A stretch of DNA of 38,998 nucleotides from Paracoccaceae bacterium (GTDB lineage: Bacteria > Pseudomonadota > Alphaproteobacteria > Rhodobacterales > Rhodobacteraceae): NCBI GenBank assembly GCA_013214635.1, contig JABSSC010000039.1, positions 1 through 38,998 of the forward strand, in the 5' to 3' direction. The notes beneath the pieces were generated by a model. The model was given only the letters and a program-made list of their open reading frames with translations, made no database searches and had not been told where the DNA came from. The translations under genes were made by a program, and so were the position numbers. Below, one piece after another: positions 6,719 through 14,877 of this stretch (the first letter of the stretch is position 1; each line of letters opens with the position of its first letter).

Positions 6719-8029
6719 TCAGCCTTTAGCTACGAAGTCCGGATAGGCTTCCATGCCGAGCTCTCCGACATCGAGACCGCTCATCTCGACCTCTTCGCTG
6801 ACGCGGAGGCCCATGACGCCCTTCAGGATCGTGAACACGATGAACGAGATCACGAAGGTGAAGACGGCGTAAGCGATGATACCCGTGATCTGAGCGCCCC
6901 AGTTGCCGGTGTAGAAGGCAACGGCCAGCGTGCCCCAGATACCTGCAAAGAGGTGAACCGGGATGGCGCCGACGACGTCGTCGATCTTCATGCGGTCCAG
7001 CATCGGAACGGTCAGGACCACGATGACGCCACCGATTGCGCCTGTCACGAGCGACATGAACAGCGACGGAGCCAGCGGTTCAGCGGTGATCGACACGAGG
7101 CCGGCCAGTGCGCCGTTGAGAACCATGGTCAGGTCGACCTTGCCGTACATCACCTGCGTCAGGATCAGCGCTGCAACAGCACCAGACGCGGCGGCCATGT
7201 TGGTGTTGGCAAAGATGCGGCTGACGTCGGTGATGTCGCCGACGGTGCCAGCAGCAAGCTGCGAACCACCGTTAAAGCCGAACCAACCGAGCCACAGGAT
7301 GAACGTACCCAGCGTTGCAAGGGCCAGGTTCGAGCCCGGCATCGGGTTCACTTTGCCGTCCTTGTACTTGCCCAGACGTGGACCAAGCACGATGGCACCT
7401 GCAAGTGCTGCCCAGCCACCGACCGAGTGCACGATGGTCGAACCAGCAAAGTCAGAGAAGCCCATCTCGGACAGCCAGCCGCCGCCCCACTGCCACGAAC
7501 CCGTGATCGGGTACATGAAGCCGGTGAGGATGATGACGAACACGAGGAACGGCCACAGCTTGATACGTTCGGCCAGAGCACCCGAAACGATCGAGGCGGT
7601 CGCGGCCACAAACATCAGCTGGAAGAAGAAGTCCGAGCCGACAGATGCATAGTCGAGCGCGGCGTCTTCTGCGCCAAGTCCAACAGGCTCAAGCGATGTT
7701 GGGACGAAGTTGAAGGCGAAGTAGCCGTTGAAGTCGCCCGGATACATCAGGTTGAAGCCCACCAGCCAATACATGATCGACGCGATCGAGAAGAGCGCGA
7801 TGTTCTTGGTCAGCTGCATCGTGACGTTTTTCTGGCGCACAAGGCCAGCTTCGAGCATCGCAAAGCCCGCAGCCATCCAGAACACCAGGAAGCCGCCCAC
7901 AAGGAACAGCAGGGTTGTCATGATATAGGGGCCGATCTCGTCAAAGCCCGGCGCGGCGTCTTCCTGAGCGAAGCCCATGGTCGGAAGCGCTACAAGCGCG
8001 GCGACCGGAAGGAGTGTTTTGAAGTTCAT
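6719..8029 (-). CDS. amtB: Ammonium transporter AmtB
   Basis: 436 residues. An N-terminal signal peptide (MNFKTLLPVAALVALPTMGFAQ) is followed by about 11 membrane helices, as in bacterial Amt trimers that conduct ammonium across the inner membrane. Family marks seen: FWMAAGFAMLEAGLVRQKN early in the protein, the first pore histidine in the IVHSVGGWAALAGA stretch, LGWFGFNGGSQ, and the second pore histidine in IPVHLFAGIWGTLAVAF. The frame extends upstream into glnK, but ATG 8029, which begins the signal peptide, is the sensible start. It sits 28 bp downstream of glnK on the same strand. Membrane-bound AmtB is normally plugged by GlnK when nitrogen is ample, so the pair forms a regulatory unit. 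Confidence 0.96.
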   Translation of the reverse strand: MNFKTLLPVAALVALPTMGFAQEDAAPGFDEIGPYIMTTLLFLVGGFLVFWMAAGFAMLEAGLVRQKNVTMQLTKNIALFSIASIMYWLVGFNLMYPGDFNGYFAFNFVPTSLEPVGLGAEDAALDYASVGSDFFFQLMFVAATASIVSGALAERIKLWPFLVFVIILTGFMYPITGSWQWGGGWLSEMGFSDFAGSTIVHSVGGWAALAGAIVLGPRLGKYKDGKVNPMPGSNLALATLGTFILWLGWFGFNGGSQLAAGTVGDITDVSRIFANTNMAAASGAVAALILTQVMYGKVDLTMVLNGALAGLVSITAEPLAPSLFMSLVTGAIGGVIVVLTVPMLDRMKIDDVVGAIPVHLFAGIWGTLAVAFYTGNWGAQITGIIAYAVFTFVISFIVFTILKGVMGLRVSEEVEMSGLDVGELGMEAYPDFVAKG

Positions 8030-8057
8030 TAGTCCGTTTCCCTTGACCTTGCGCGGA

Positions 8058-8402
8058 TCAGATCGCGTCGTCGTTGGTTTCGCCGGTACGCACGCGCAGG
8101 GCGCTTTGTACGTCGAGCACGAAGATCTTGCCGTCGCCGATCTTGTCGGTCTTGGCAGTAGTTGCGATCGTTTCGACCACTTGGTCAGCCATGGAGGCCG
8201 CACATACGATTTCGATCTTCACTTTCGGCACGAAGTTCACGGCGTATTCCGCGCCGCGATAGATTTCGGTGTGACCGGACTGCGAGCCAAAGCCCTTGAT
8301 TTCGGTCACCATCATGCCGCGCACGCCGATTGCGGTGAGCGCCTCGCGCACCTCCTCGAGCTTGAACGGCTTGATCGCTGCAATGATCAGTTTCACTGTC
8401 AT
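8058..8402 (-). CDS. glnK: Nitrogen regulatory protein P-II (GlnK-type)
   Basis: 114 residues, near the usual 112. The N-terminus KLIIAAIKPFKLEEVREAL, the T-loop GHTEIYRGAEYAVNFVPK with the uridylylation tyrosine at Tyr53 (Tyr51 in standard numbering), the B-loop TDKIGDGKIF and the C-terminal RVRTGE are all intact. PII trimers sense 2-oxoglutarate and ATP/ADP and control glutamine synthetase modification, NtrB and the AmtB channel. Being first in an operon with amtB identifies it as GlnK-like rather than GlnB-like. The upstream region carries a tandem GCAC-containing repeat that may bind NtrC. Confidence 0.95.
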   Translation of the reverse strand: MTVKLIIAAIKPFKLEEVREALTAIGVRGMMVTEIKGFGSQSGHTEIYRGAEYAVNFVPKVKIEIVCAASMADQVVETIATTAKTDKIGDGKIFVLDVQSALRVRTGETNDDAI

Positions 8403-8673
8403 CCCCTTCCGTTACGCGAGAGACTCAGCACTCCCGCTTCGTTCACGCGGCAAAAGGGAACTCTGCGCCGGGGGAACTCAAGCAATGGGACCAATTCCGA
8501 AACGGGTGTTCAGGCGATTTTTGCACAATTTTTGCACAAAATACGCGTTATGATGAAAAATTAGGCTGTTTGAAGACGTCTACCTTCACAGACCTGTCAT
8601 CGAACGGTCTCCACAATCGACTCGTCTTTGCCTATGGTGGCTGCAAAAGAACAGTCTTTCTAAGACGGGCAGT
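8403..8673. promoter_or_regulatory. Divergent promoter region, glnK against penicillin-binding protein
   Basis: 271 bp with no gene. It must contain the glnK-amtB promoter (minus strand) and the promoter of the penicillin-binding protein (plus strand). An AT-rich core at about 8515-8565 contains the tandem repeat listed separately. I could not identify a convincing -24/-12 sigma-54 promoter; in Rhodobacter NtrC works with the housekeeping sigma factor, so its absence is not surprising. Confidence 0.55.
8518..8539. repeat. Perfect tandem 11-bp repeat upstream of glnK
   Basis: The unit TTTTTGCACAA occurs twice back to back, with no mismatch, starting 116 bp upstream of the glnK start. Each unit carries a TGCAC/GTGCA core like an NtrC half-site (consensus GCACC-N5-GGTGC), but here the cores are direct rather than inverted and exactly one helical turn apart. 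Confidence 0.55.
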
Positions 8674-10836
8674 ATGAGCGGAAAAAACGGTAAGAAACCG
8701 CCTCTTGTGGCGGAGCGTCGCTATGCGGAGACGGGCAAGGCCAAACCCAAGGCCAAGCCCGCCAAGAAAGCTGCGCCCGCGAAACGCAAACGCAAGCCCG
8801 CGAAAAAGCGGCCCTTCTTCATTGCCTGGCCGCTGGCCTTTGTGCGGTGGGTCGTGGGGTTGCTGTGGTCGATCGGTTGGCGCGTGGGCGTTGTTGTGGG
8901 CCTGATCATCGGGTTTGCGGTGCTCTTTTACGCGGTCAGCCTGCCGCCCGCGACCGAGCTTCTCGATGGACGTGCCCGCGGATCGGTTACGATGCTGGAC
9001 CGCAATGGCGAGGTTTATGCCTGGCGTGGCGAGCAGTTTGGCGGCCAGATCGATGCTCAGGCGGTCAGCCCGCATCTTAAGAACGCGGTGATCGCGACCG
9101 AGGACAAACGGTTCTATCGCCACCTTGGCGTCAGCCCGATTGGGATTGCCGGGGCCATCCGGATCAACCTTTCCGAAGGGCGCAGCCCGCTATCGGGCCA
9201 CGGTGGCTCCACCATCACGCAGCAGGCGGCAAAGCTTCTTTGTCTTGGTGTTCCTTACGATCCCGACACGGGCATGACCGAAGCGGAATACGAGGCCGAC
9301 TGCCGCCGCACGACGATGACGCGCAAGATCAAGGAAGCGATCTATGCAATGGCGATGGAGGCGCGGTATTCCAAGGATGAGGTTCTGACGATCTACCTCA
9401 ACCGGGCGTATCTGGGCGCGGGCACGCGCGGGTTTGAGGCCGCAGCGCAGCGGTACTTCGGGAAATCGGCGTCACAAGTGGAACCGGCGGAAGCGGCCAT
9501 GCTGGCCGGTCTTCTGGTCGCGCCGACACGCTATGCGCCCACGGCCAATCTTCAGCGCAGTCAGGACCGCGCGGCGGTCGTGATCCGGCTGATGGAAGAG
9601 CAGGGGTATATCGACGAGACCGAGGCGCGCTTTGCCCGGGCGAACCCCGCGCAACTGTCTGCCGCCGCGGAAGCACGGGCAGGCGGATATTTTGCCGATT
9701 GGGTCATGGATCTTGGTCCGAGCTTCCTGACCCGCGACACGACCGAAGACGTGATTGTGCGCACAACCTTTGATCAGGACATTCAGACAGCGGCCGAAGA
9801 GGCGCTGGCCTGGGTGTTTGAGAACAAGGTGCGCGAAGGATCGAAAGCACAGGCTGCCGTTATCGTCATGAGCGCCGATGGCGCCGTGCGCGCCATGGTG
9901 GGCGGACGCAAGTTCAAGGGTGTCGCGGGCCAGTTCAACCGCGCCATTCAGGCGAACCGGCAGACCGGGTCGGCGTTCAAACCCTTTGTCTATGCCGCCG
10001 CGCTCGATCTCGGCTATTCCGCCAATGATATCGTGGTGGACGAGCCCTTTACCCTCAACATCCCCGGCTCGGGCCCGTGGAGCCCGCGCAATTATACCAA
10101 CGATTATCAGGGTAGGGTGACGCTGACCCAGGCCTTGGCGCAGTCGCTGAACATTCCCGCTGTAAAGGTGTCCGAAGCCGTGGGCCGTGAAAATGTGCGG
10201 ACCATTGCGCAGTCCTTTGGGTTGGACAGTGATCTGGCGATCGGCCCGGCACTGGCTTTGGGTGCAAGCGAGGCGACGCTTCTGGAAATGACTGGGGCCT
10301 ATGCCGGGATCCTGAACGGTGGGACGGCGGTTGCGCCCTATGGGCTGGTTGAGTTGCGCCTGCAAGGGGAAGACTCCGCGCTGATCGGGCAAGAGGGTGG
10401 CATGGGTGAACGCGTGATCACGCCCGATGCGGCGGGGCAGCTTGTCTATATGATGCGCGAGGTCGTGACCAACGGCACTGGGGGACGGGCCGCGTTGCCG
10501 GACCGTCAGGCCGCAGGCAAGACCGGGACGACGCAGGCCGCGCGCGATGCGTGGTTCGTGGGCTTCACGGCGGATTACGTCGCTGGTGTTTGGATGGGGT
10601 ATGATGACAACACCCCGCTGACGGGCGTGACCGGTGGGGGCCTTCCTGCCGAAATCTGGCGCGAAACGATGGTCCGTGTGCACGAAGGTTTGCCCGCGAC
10701 GCCTCTGCCGATGGTGACACCAAAAGCGTCGCAGCAAGTCGCCCAAACCACCCGGCCCCAAACTCAGCGGCGGGGCGACAACATCGCCGAGCAGATCATT
10801 CTGGACGTTCTGGGGTCGATTTTCGGGAACAGGTAG
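8674..10836 (+). CDS. Class A penicillin-binding protein (PBP1-type glycosyltransferase/transpeptidase)
   Basis: 720 residues. A very basic cytoplasmic tail (KAKPKAKPAKKAAPAKRKRK region, about 20-46) precedes one membrane anchor near 68-90. The GT51 peptidoglycan glycosyltransferase domain shows EDKRFYRHLG with catalytic Glu143 and GGSTITQQ at 177-184. The transpeptidase domain has the nucleophile Ser433 in TGSAFK, the SLN triad at 491-493 and KTG at 616-618. It polymerises and crosslinks peptidoglycan in the periplasm. The family fits PBP 1A/1B/2C-type proteins; it is shorter than typical PBP1a and lacks an OB insertion I can recognise. It is the only cell-wall synthase in the window, transcribed divergently from glnK. 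Confidence 0.93.
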   Translation: MSGKNGKKPPLVAERRYAETGKAKPKAKPAKKAAPAKRKRKPAKKRPFFIAWPLAFVRWVVGLLWSIGWRVGVVVGLIIGFAVLFYAVSLPPATELLDGRARGSVTMLDRNGEVYAWRGEQFGGQIDAQAVSPHLKNAVIATEDKRFYRHLGVSPIGIAGAIRINLSEGRSPLSGHGGSTITQQAAKLLCLGVPYDPDTGMTEAEYEADCRRTTMTRKIKEAIYAMAMEARYSKDEVLTIYLNRAYLGAGTRGFEAAAQRYFGKSASQVEPAEAAMLAGLLVAPTRYAPTANLQRSQDRAAVVIRLMEEQGYIDETEARFARANPAQLSAAAEARAGGYFADWVMDLGPSFLTRDTTEDVIVRTTFDQDIQTAAEEALAWVFENKVREGSKAQAAVIVMSADGAVRAMVGGRKFKGVAGQFNRAIQANRQTGSAFKPFVYAAALDLGYSANDIVVDEPFTLNIPGSGPWSPRNYTNDYQGRVTLTQALAQSLNIPAVKVSEAVGRENVRTIAQSFGLDSDLAIGPALALGASEATLLEMTGAYAGILNGGTAVAPYGLVELRLQGEDSALIGQEGGMGERVITPDAAGQLVYMMREVVTNGTGGRAALPDRQAAGKTGTTQAARDAWFVGFTADYVAGVWMGYDDNTPLTGVTGGGLPAEIWRETMVRVHEGLPATPLPMVTPKASQQVAQTTRPQTQRRGDNIAEQIILDVLGSIFGNR

Positions 10837-10869
10837 GGTCTGATTGCGTATCGGGTGAGGAGATCGCCC

Positions 10870-11706
10870 ATGACCGAAACCGGGACAGTCACTGCCGAAG
10901 ATGTCGCTGCATTCCAGCGCAACGGTGCGGTTCTGTTAAAGAATAAGTTTGCGCCTGAGTGGATCGAGATGCTGCGCGCTGGCATCGACGCGGATCTGGC
11001 CAACCCGACCGCGAATTTTGCCCGCCATACCAAGGACCCCGACGCGCCCGCCTATCTGGAGGATTTCTGGGCGTGGAGCAAAATTCCTGAATTCGAGAAG
11101 TTTGTGCGCAACTCGCCCTGCGCGCCGCTTGCTGCGGGGCTGTTGGGGGCGGAGCGCGTCAATCTGGTGATGGATAACTGGTTTCTGCGGGAAGCGGGGT
11201 CGACCTCACGCCCGCCGTTTCATCAGGACCTCGCCTATTTCGATTTCGAAGGCACGATGTGCGTGCTGTGGTTGCCGTTGGAGCCGGTGACCAAGGACAA
11301 TGGGATCGCGTTCGTGAAGGGGTCGCACTTGTGGGACAAGCTGTTCATGCGGGTGCGATTCAAGGACGGGCATCCGAGTTTTGAGCCTCAGGACGTGGCA
11401 GGGCAGACCTATCACCCGCCGCCAGAAGTCGCCGCCGACCCCGGTGCGTACGAGCTTTTGCAGTGGGATCTTGATCTGGGCGACTGCATTTTCTTTGACA
11501 TGCGGACGTTGCACGGTGGGTTGTCTGATACGACCCCGACCGAGACGGTGCGGCGGTTCACGTTGCGCATGACGGCGCCCGACGGGATGATCCGCTATCG
11601 CGGTGATTGGGCCAAGGACGACCGCGCGATTTTTGAGGCGGCGGGATACGGGGAGGGGGATGCATTGACCGGAGAGATGTTCCCACAACTTTGGCCGCGC
11701 CCATGA
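10870..11706 (+). CDS. Phytanoyl-CoA dioxygenase (PhyH) family oxygenase
   Basis: 278 residues. Non-haem iron, 2-oxoglutarate-dependent oxygenase fold: the metal ligands His118 and Asp120 in PPFHQDLAYFD and distal His215 in RTLHGGLSD, with a downstream arginine in TVRRFTLRM for 2-oxoglutarate. A GTG at 10855 is in frame, but it is part of the GTGAGGAGA ribosome-binding sequence that serves ATG 10870, so I start there. The substrate is unknown; relatives hydroxylate acyl-CoAs, ectoine or small metabolites. The stop overlaps the start of a small lipoprotein gene (ATGA), suggesting translational coupling. Confidence 0.88.
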   Translation: MTETGTVTAEDVAAFQRNGAVLLKNKFAPEWIEMLRAGIDADLANPTANFARHTKDPDAPAYLEDFWAWSKIPEFEKFVRNSPCAPLAAGLLGAERVNLVMDNWFLREAGSTSRPPFHQDLAYFDFEGTMCVLWLPLEPVTKDNGIAFVKGSHLWDKLFMRVRFKDGHPSFEPQDVAGQTYHPPPEVAADPGAYELLQWDLDLGDCIFFDMRTLHGGLSDTTPTETVRRFTLRMTAPDGMIRYRGDWAKDDRAIFEAAGYGEGDALTGEMFPQLWPRP

Positions 11707-11957
11707 GACGCGTGCTGGCAATAGGTCTGGCCGTCGCTCTTGGGGCGTGCAGCCCGCAAGTGGAGCCGCGCGTGTCGATGCAGAATGATTTCCGTGAAGC
11801 AGCCGTAGACGACACCATTCAGGAGGAAGCCCTGACCGCCAATGGTGGGTCGCTCTCCTCCAATGGGGCGACTGTGGTCGCGGTGATCGGATTGGTGGCG
11901 CTGATTGCGCTTGCCGATCAAGTTGGTGGCGCGGTCGGGACGTTGCCCTCAAATTAG
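11703..11957 (+). CDS. Small lipoprotein with C-terminal hydrophobic segment
   Basis: 84 residues, not recognised. MRRVLAIGLAVALGAC is a lipoprotein signal peptide with the lipobox LGAC (Cys16 would be acylated). The mature part is only about 69 residues: a polar linker, then a long hydrophobic stretch (TVVAVIGLVALIALADQVGG) near the C-terminus. An in-frame TTG at 11691 exists, but ATG 11703 in the ATGA overlap with the dioxygenase is far more likely. Its stop codon (TAG 11955-11957) overlaps the stop of the convergent GNAT gene. Lipid-anchored at one end and hydrophobic at the other, it could bridge or insert in a membrane; this is speculation. Confidence 0.72.
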   Translation: MRRVLAIGLAVALGACSPQVEPRVSMQNDFREAAVDDTIQEEALTANGGSLSSNGATVVAVIGLVALIALADQVGGAVGTLPSN

Positions 11958-12391
11958 GCGGGCACGTCCATCGCGCCGTCCCAATCATAGACCACGATAT
12001 CGCCGGTCTCTCTTGCGTTCAGTTTGCGATAGAGGCCGCGGGCGGGGGTGTTGTCGCCCTCTGTGGCAAGCCAAATGCCGCGGCATCCGGCAGCGCGGGC
12101 ATGGTTGACGAGGCGCGTGCAAAGCTCGGTTGCGATCCCCTGCCGTTGCATATCGGGCGTGACATCAACCTCGTTGACGAAAAATGCGGGGTCTTTGTCG
12201 GGATGTAAAAGCACCGTGCCGGAGGCGAAGCCGATCACGCGGTCTGCGCTGGTCGCGAAGATCAGGTGATGACCGGCATCATCGACAAAGCGTTGGAGTT
12301 GCGCAGGCGCAACCGGATTGTCGAAAACATCAGCCTCCGTCAGCAGCGCCGCATTTTCGGCTGTCAGCAGGTGATAAGTGACGCCACTCAT
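11954..12391 (-). CDS. GNAT N-acetyltransferase, AAC(3)-I-like
   Basis: 145 residues. The core VNEVDVTPDMQRQGIATELCTR gives the GNAT acetyl-CoA loop (Q/RxxGxG/A type, here QRQGIA), followed by AAGCRGIWLATEGDNTPARGLYRKL. The arrangement resembles the AAC(3)-I/fortimicin acetyltransferase subgroup, but many members of that subgroup act on unknown small amines, so I do not infer drug resistance. The frame opens six codons earlier, but ATG 12391 forms an ATGA overlap with the stop of the agmatinase-type gene, so this is the start. Its position after an enzyme that may release a polyamine makes an amine substrate plausible. Confidence 0.85.
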   Translation of the reverse strand: MSGVTYHLLTAENAALLTEADVFDNPVAPAQLQRFVDDAGHHLIFATSADRVIGFASGTVLLHPDKDPAFFVNEVDVTPDMQRQGIATELCTRLVNHARAAGCRGIWLATEGDNTPARGLYRKLNARETGDIVVYDWDGAMDVPA

Positions 12392-13326
12392 CGTTCTGGC
12401 AAGACGCAAAGCATCTCATAAAGCAGGTTTGCCGCGATCAAGGCGGTGTTGCCGGAGGGGTCGTAGGGCGGCGAGACCTCGACCAGATCGCAGCCCACAA
12501 GGTTGAGGCCCGCGCAGCCGCGCACGATCTCAAGCGCTTGCCACGTGCTGAGCCCGCCAACTTCGACCGTGCCGGTGCCCGGCGCGAAGGCGGGGTCGAG
12601 GCTGTCGATGTCGAAGCTCAGGTAAACGGGCGCATCGCCGATCTTGGCGCGGATATCGCTCATCAGTGGGGCGAGTGATTTGTACCAGCACTCTTCCGCC
12701 GTCACGACCGTCCACCCCTGTTGCCGACCCCAGTCGAAATCGTCGGCGGCATAGCCCGTGCCGCGCAAGCCGATCTGGAACACCTTGTCGTTTTGCAAAC
12801 ATTCGTCTTCCCACGCGCGGCGAAACGGGCATCCGTGGGCGACCTTTTCGCCGAACATCTCGTCGTTGATATCGGCATGTGCGTCGACATGGATCAGCGC
12901 AACGGGGCCATGACGGTCGCGTACCGCGCGCAGGATCGGCCATGTCAGCGTGTGGTCGCCCCCCAGCGTAAGAGGGATCGTGCCGTGGGAGAGGATGTCG
13001 GTATAGGCGTCCGTGATGATATCGACCGATTTCTTCAGATCGAAGGTGTTGATCGCAACGTCCCCGATATCGGCGACCTGCATCCGCTCGAACGGGGCGG
13101 AGCCCGTAGCCATGTTATAGGGGCGCAGCATACGGCTTTCGTCGCGGATCTGGCGTGGACCTAACCGCGTGCCCGGGCGGTTCGAGGTGCCGATGTCCAT
13201 AGGAATACCGACAAAGGCCGCGTCGAGCCCTTGCGCGGTATCCGCGCTTGGCAGTCGCATCATGGTGACGGGACCACCAAAGCGGGGCATATCGTTGCCG
13301 CCAAGCGGTTGATTGAAGGTGCTCAT
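12388..13326 (-). CDS. Ureohydrolase, agmatinase/guanidino-acid hydrolase family
   Basis: 312 residues. Manganese cluster ligands are all present: His125 in LGGDHTLTW, Asp148/His150/Asp152 in HVDAHAD, and Asp239/Asp241 in SFDIDSLDPAFAPGTG. The fold hydrolyses a guanidino group to urea. The length and the start MSTFNQPLGGNDMPRFGGP are like the agmatinase, guanidinobutyrase and guanidinopropionase branch rather than arginase. Which guanidino compound is used cannot be told. RBS-like GGAGACG precedes the start. It lies 47 bp after mlaC on the same strand and is coupled by ATGA to the downstream GNAT gene. Confidence 0.9.
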   Translation of the reverse strand: MSTFNQPLGGNDMPRFGGPVTMMRLPSADTAQGLDAAFVGIPMDIGTSNRPGTRLGPRQIRDESRMLRPYNMATGSAPFERMQVADIGDVAINTFDLKKSVDIITDAYTDILSHGTIPLTLGGDHTLTWPILRAVRDRHGPVALIHVDAHADINDEMFGEKVAHGCPFRRAWEDECLQNDKVFQIGLRGTGYAADDFDWGRQQGWTVVTAEECWYKSLAPLMSDIRAKIGDAPVYLSFDIDSLDPAFAPGTGTVEVGGLSTWQALEIVRGCAGLNLVGCDLVEVSPPYDPSGNTALIAANLLYEMLCVLPER

Positions 13327-13373
13327 CGAACGTCTCCGGCCGTGTTTCGTGCTGACCGGAGCGTGTCCGGGCG

Positions 13374-13988
13374 TCAGGAGACCGCCTGCAGGTCCCGGAT
13401 CACAGCGTCGAGGTTCCCGCCGCGTTTGTCCAGCATTCCGCCGATTTCCGTGCGTTCGGATTTCAACAGGCTGATGCCTTCGATCACCATATCAAAGAAC
13501 AGATCCTTGCCGGACCGATCCGACACCATGAAGCTGACGGCAAAGGGCGACTGGCCGCGCAGGCGGGCGGTCGCGCGGACTTCGTAGAACGACTTGAGCG
13601 GGCGGGCGTCGCGGACGTCGATCTGGCCGCCCTGAAACTCTCCGAACCGTTTACCGTATTTGGCGGCGAGGTATCCTTGGAAGGCTTGTGTGAACGACCG
13701 CATTTGGGCGGCGCTTGCGCTCCGCGCGGTGGGACCAAGTGCTGAGCGTGCCATCGTCGGCACGTCGCCGTACTTGGCCAGCACGCGTTCAAAGTCCCGG
13801 TTCATGGCAGCTTGCGATTTTCCGGACGAGATAATTGCATTGATTTCGGCCGCGGCCTGATCAATCAGCGCCTTTGCGCGGGCTGTCGTGATCGCGAAAG
13901 CACCCTTGGGCAGCGCCATTACGGCTGCGCCAGCGGTCAGCATCGCGACAAAGCCGCGTCGGGAAATCTTATTCGAATTCAAGCTCAT
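13374..13988 (-). CDS. mlaC: MlaC-like phospholipid-binding protein (Tat-type signal)
   Basis: 204 residues. The N-terminus NKISRRGFVAMLTAGAAVMA ends in LPKGAFA, a twin-arginine signal peptide with cleavage after AFA. The mature protein matches MlaC/Ttg2D (periplasmic shuttle of phospholipids between the outer and inner membrane): NRDFERVLAKYGDVPTMARS early, then FTQAFQGYLAAKYGKRF and SLLKSERTEIGGML near the end. The frame opens much earlier, but upstream codons belong to mlaA in another frame, so I take ATG 13988, which overlaps the 3' end of mlaA by 20 bp. The MlaFED ABC transporter is not in the window. Confidence 0.87.
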   Translation of the reverse strand: MSLNSNKISRRGFVAMLTAGAAVMALPKGAFAITTARAKALIDQAAAEINAIISSGKSQAAMNRDFERVLAKYGDVPTMARSALGPTARSASAAQMRSFTQAFQGYLAAKYGKRFGEFQGGQIDVRDARPLKSFYEVRATARLRGQSPFAVSFMVSDRSGKDLFFDMVIEGISLLKSERTEIGGMLDKRGGNLDAVIRDLQAVS

Positions 13989-14706
13989 CGTAGATATCGC
14001 CAAATTGCTCTTCCAGGTCTCCGCCGCTTCGTTCGAAACGGAGGTTCTGTAGATATAGGCTTCTTGTTTGCGCATAGCTATCCGCGCTTTCATAAAAAAC
14101 TTCGTCGATGGCATCGCCGAACTCGGCCCGGTCATTCAAGAGGTCCACCGCACCGACCCCGGTTGCGGCCAATGCGGATGGGCCTTCGAGGACGTAGGAA
14201 AATGCGTTCGTAAAGAAGTCCCCGACGCGGCCAATCGCTTCGCGTTCGGTCGAAGGGCCGAGGAAGGGAAGTTCGACATAGGCCCCTTCGGGCACGCCGT
14301 AGACCGCCAGCGTTTCCCCAACGCGTGCTTCGCGCCGTTCAAGCCCAAAGTCATTCGTAGCCGGATCAAAGATCCCGAAAACGCCCACGGTCGAATTTAC
14401 CGCAAAGCGGGAAAAGTTGTGCCCGATGTCTTCGGCGTTGCCCTGAAGAATGTCATTCACAAGATCGCCCGAGATCGAGATGTGATCGGCAAGGTTGCTG
14501 AGCAATCCACGGATGGGGCGGGGCAGCGTTTCGGCATAGTAATTGGCGCTGGGCCGCAAAATGGCCTGATCGAAGCTCTTGTTGAATTCATGGACGGCCC
14601 GGTTGGTATTCTCAAATGGGTCGTGAATGTCCACAGGCTCATCCGGCACGGAACACGCGGCCAGACCAACGGTCAGGACAAGGGCAATCGTTCGGGGGGC
14701 GGACAC
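13969..14706 (-). CDS. mlaA: MlaA (VacJ) family outer-membrane lipoprotein
   Basis: 245 residues. A lipoprotein signal (IALVLTVGLAAC, lipobox LAAC, Cys18) precedes the family signature DIHDPFENTNRAVHEFNK. Further marks are LPRPIRGLLSNLADHI, NFSRFAVNSTVGVFGIFDPA, and YGVPEGAYVELPFLGPST. MlaA sits in the outer membrane and removes misplaced phospholipid from the outer leaflet, handing it to MlaC. The overlapping mlaC start supports co-translation of the two partners. The last 25 residues are acidic (GGDLEEQFGDIYDELEFE). Confidence 0.93.
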   Translation of the reverse strand: MSAPRTIALVLTVGLAACSVPDEPVDIHDPFENTNRAVHEFNKSFDQAILRPSANYYAETLPRPIRGLLSNLADHISISGDLVNDILQGNAEDIGHNFSRFAVNSTVGVFGIFDPATNDFGLERREARVGETLAVYGVPEGAYVELPFLGPSTEREAIGRVGDFFTNAFSYVLEGPSALAATGVGAVDLLNDRAEFGDAIDEVFYESADSYAQTRSLYLQNLRFERSGGDLEEQFGDIYDELEFE

Positions 14707-14877
14707 TTTGAAAATCCAGTCGCTTCAATTCCGTACGACGTTACACCTAGGTATTTCGAAACGATAGCCTAGAGGTGCGCATGAATTCGTGTTGTGTCCG
14801 GGTGGCGACAAATGGCCTTTCGCCGGCGGCGGCCCGCCGATAGCTTGGCGCAGAATGAAAGACTGAGGAGAGATTCG

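Noticed and set aside
6953-8032. Plus-strand open frame of 359 codons across amtB
   Set aside because: It is antisense to a well-conserved transporter and its product is composed of His/Asp/Arg-rich shadow sequence.
9472-10761. Minus-strand frame of 429 codons across the penicillin-binding protein
   Set aside because: Shadow of the transpeptidase domain; no motif, no ribosome-binding site.
11954-12391. Aminoglycoside resistance gene
   Set aside because: The resemblance to AAC(3)-I is at subgroup level only, and the genomic setting points to an amine metabolite rather than a drug.
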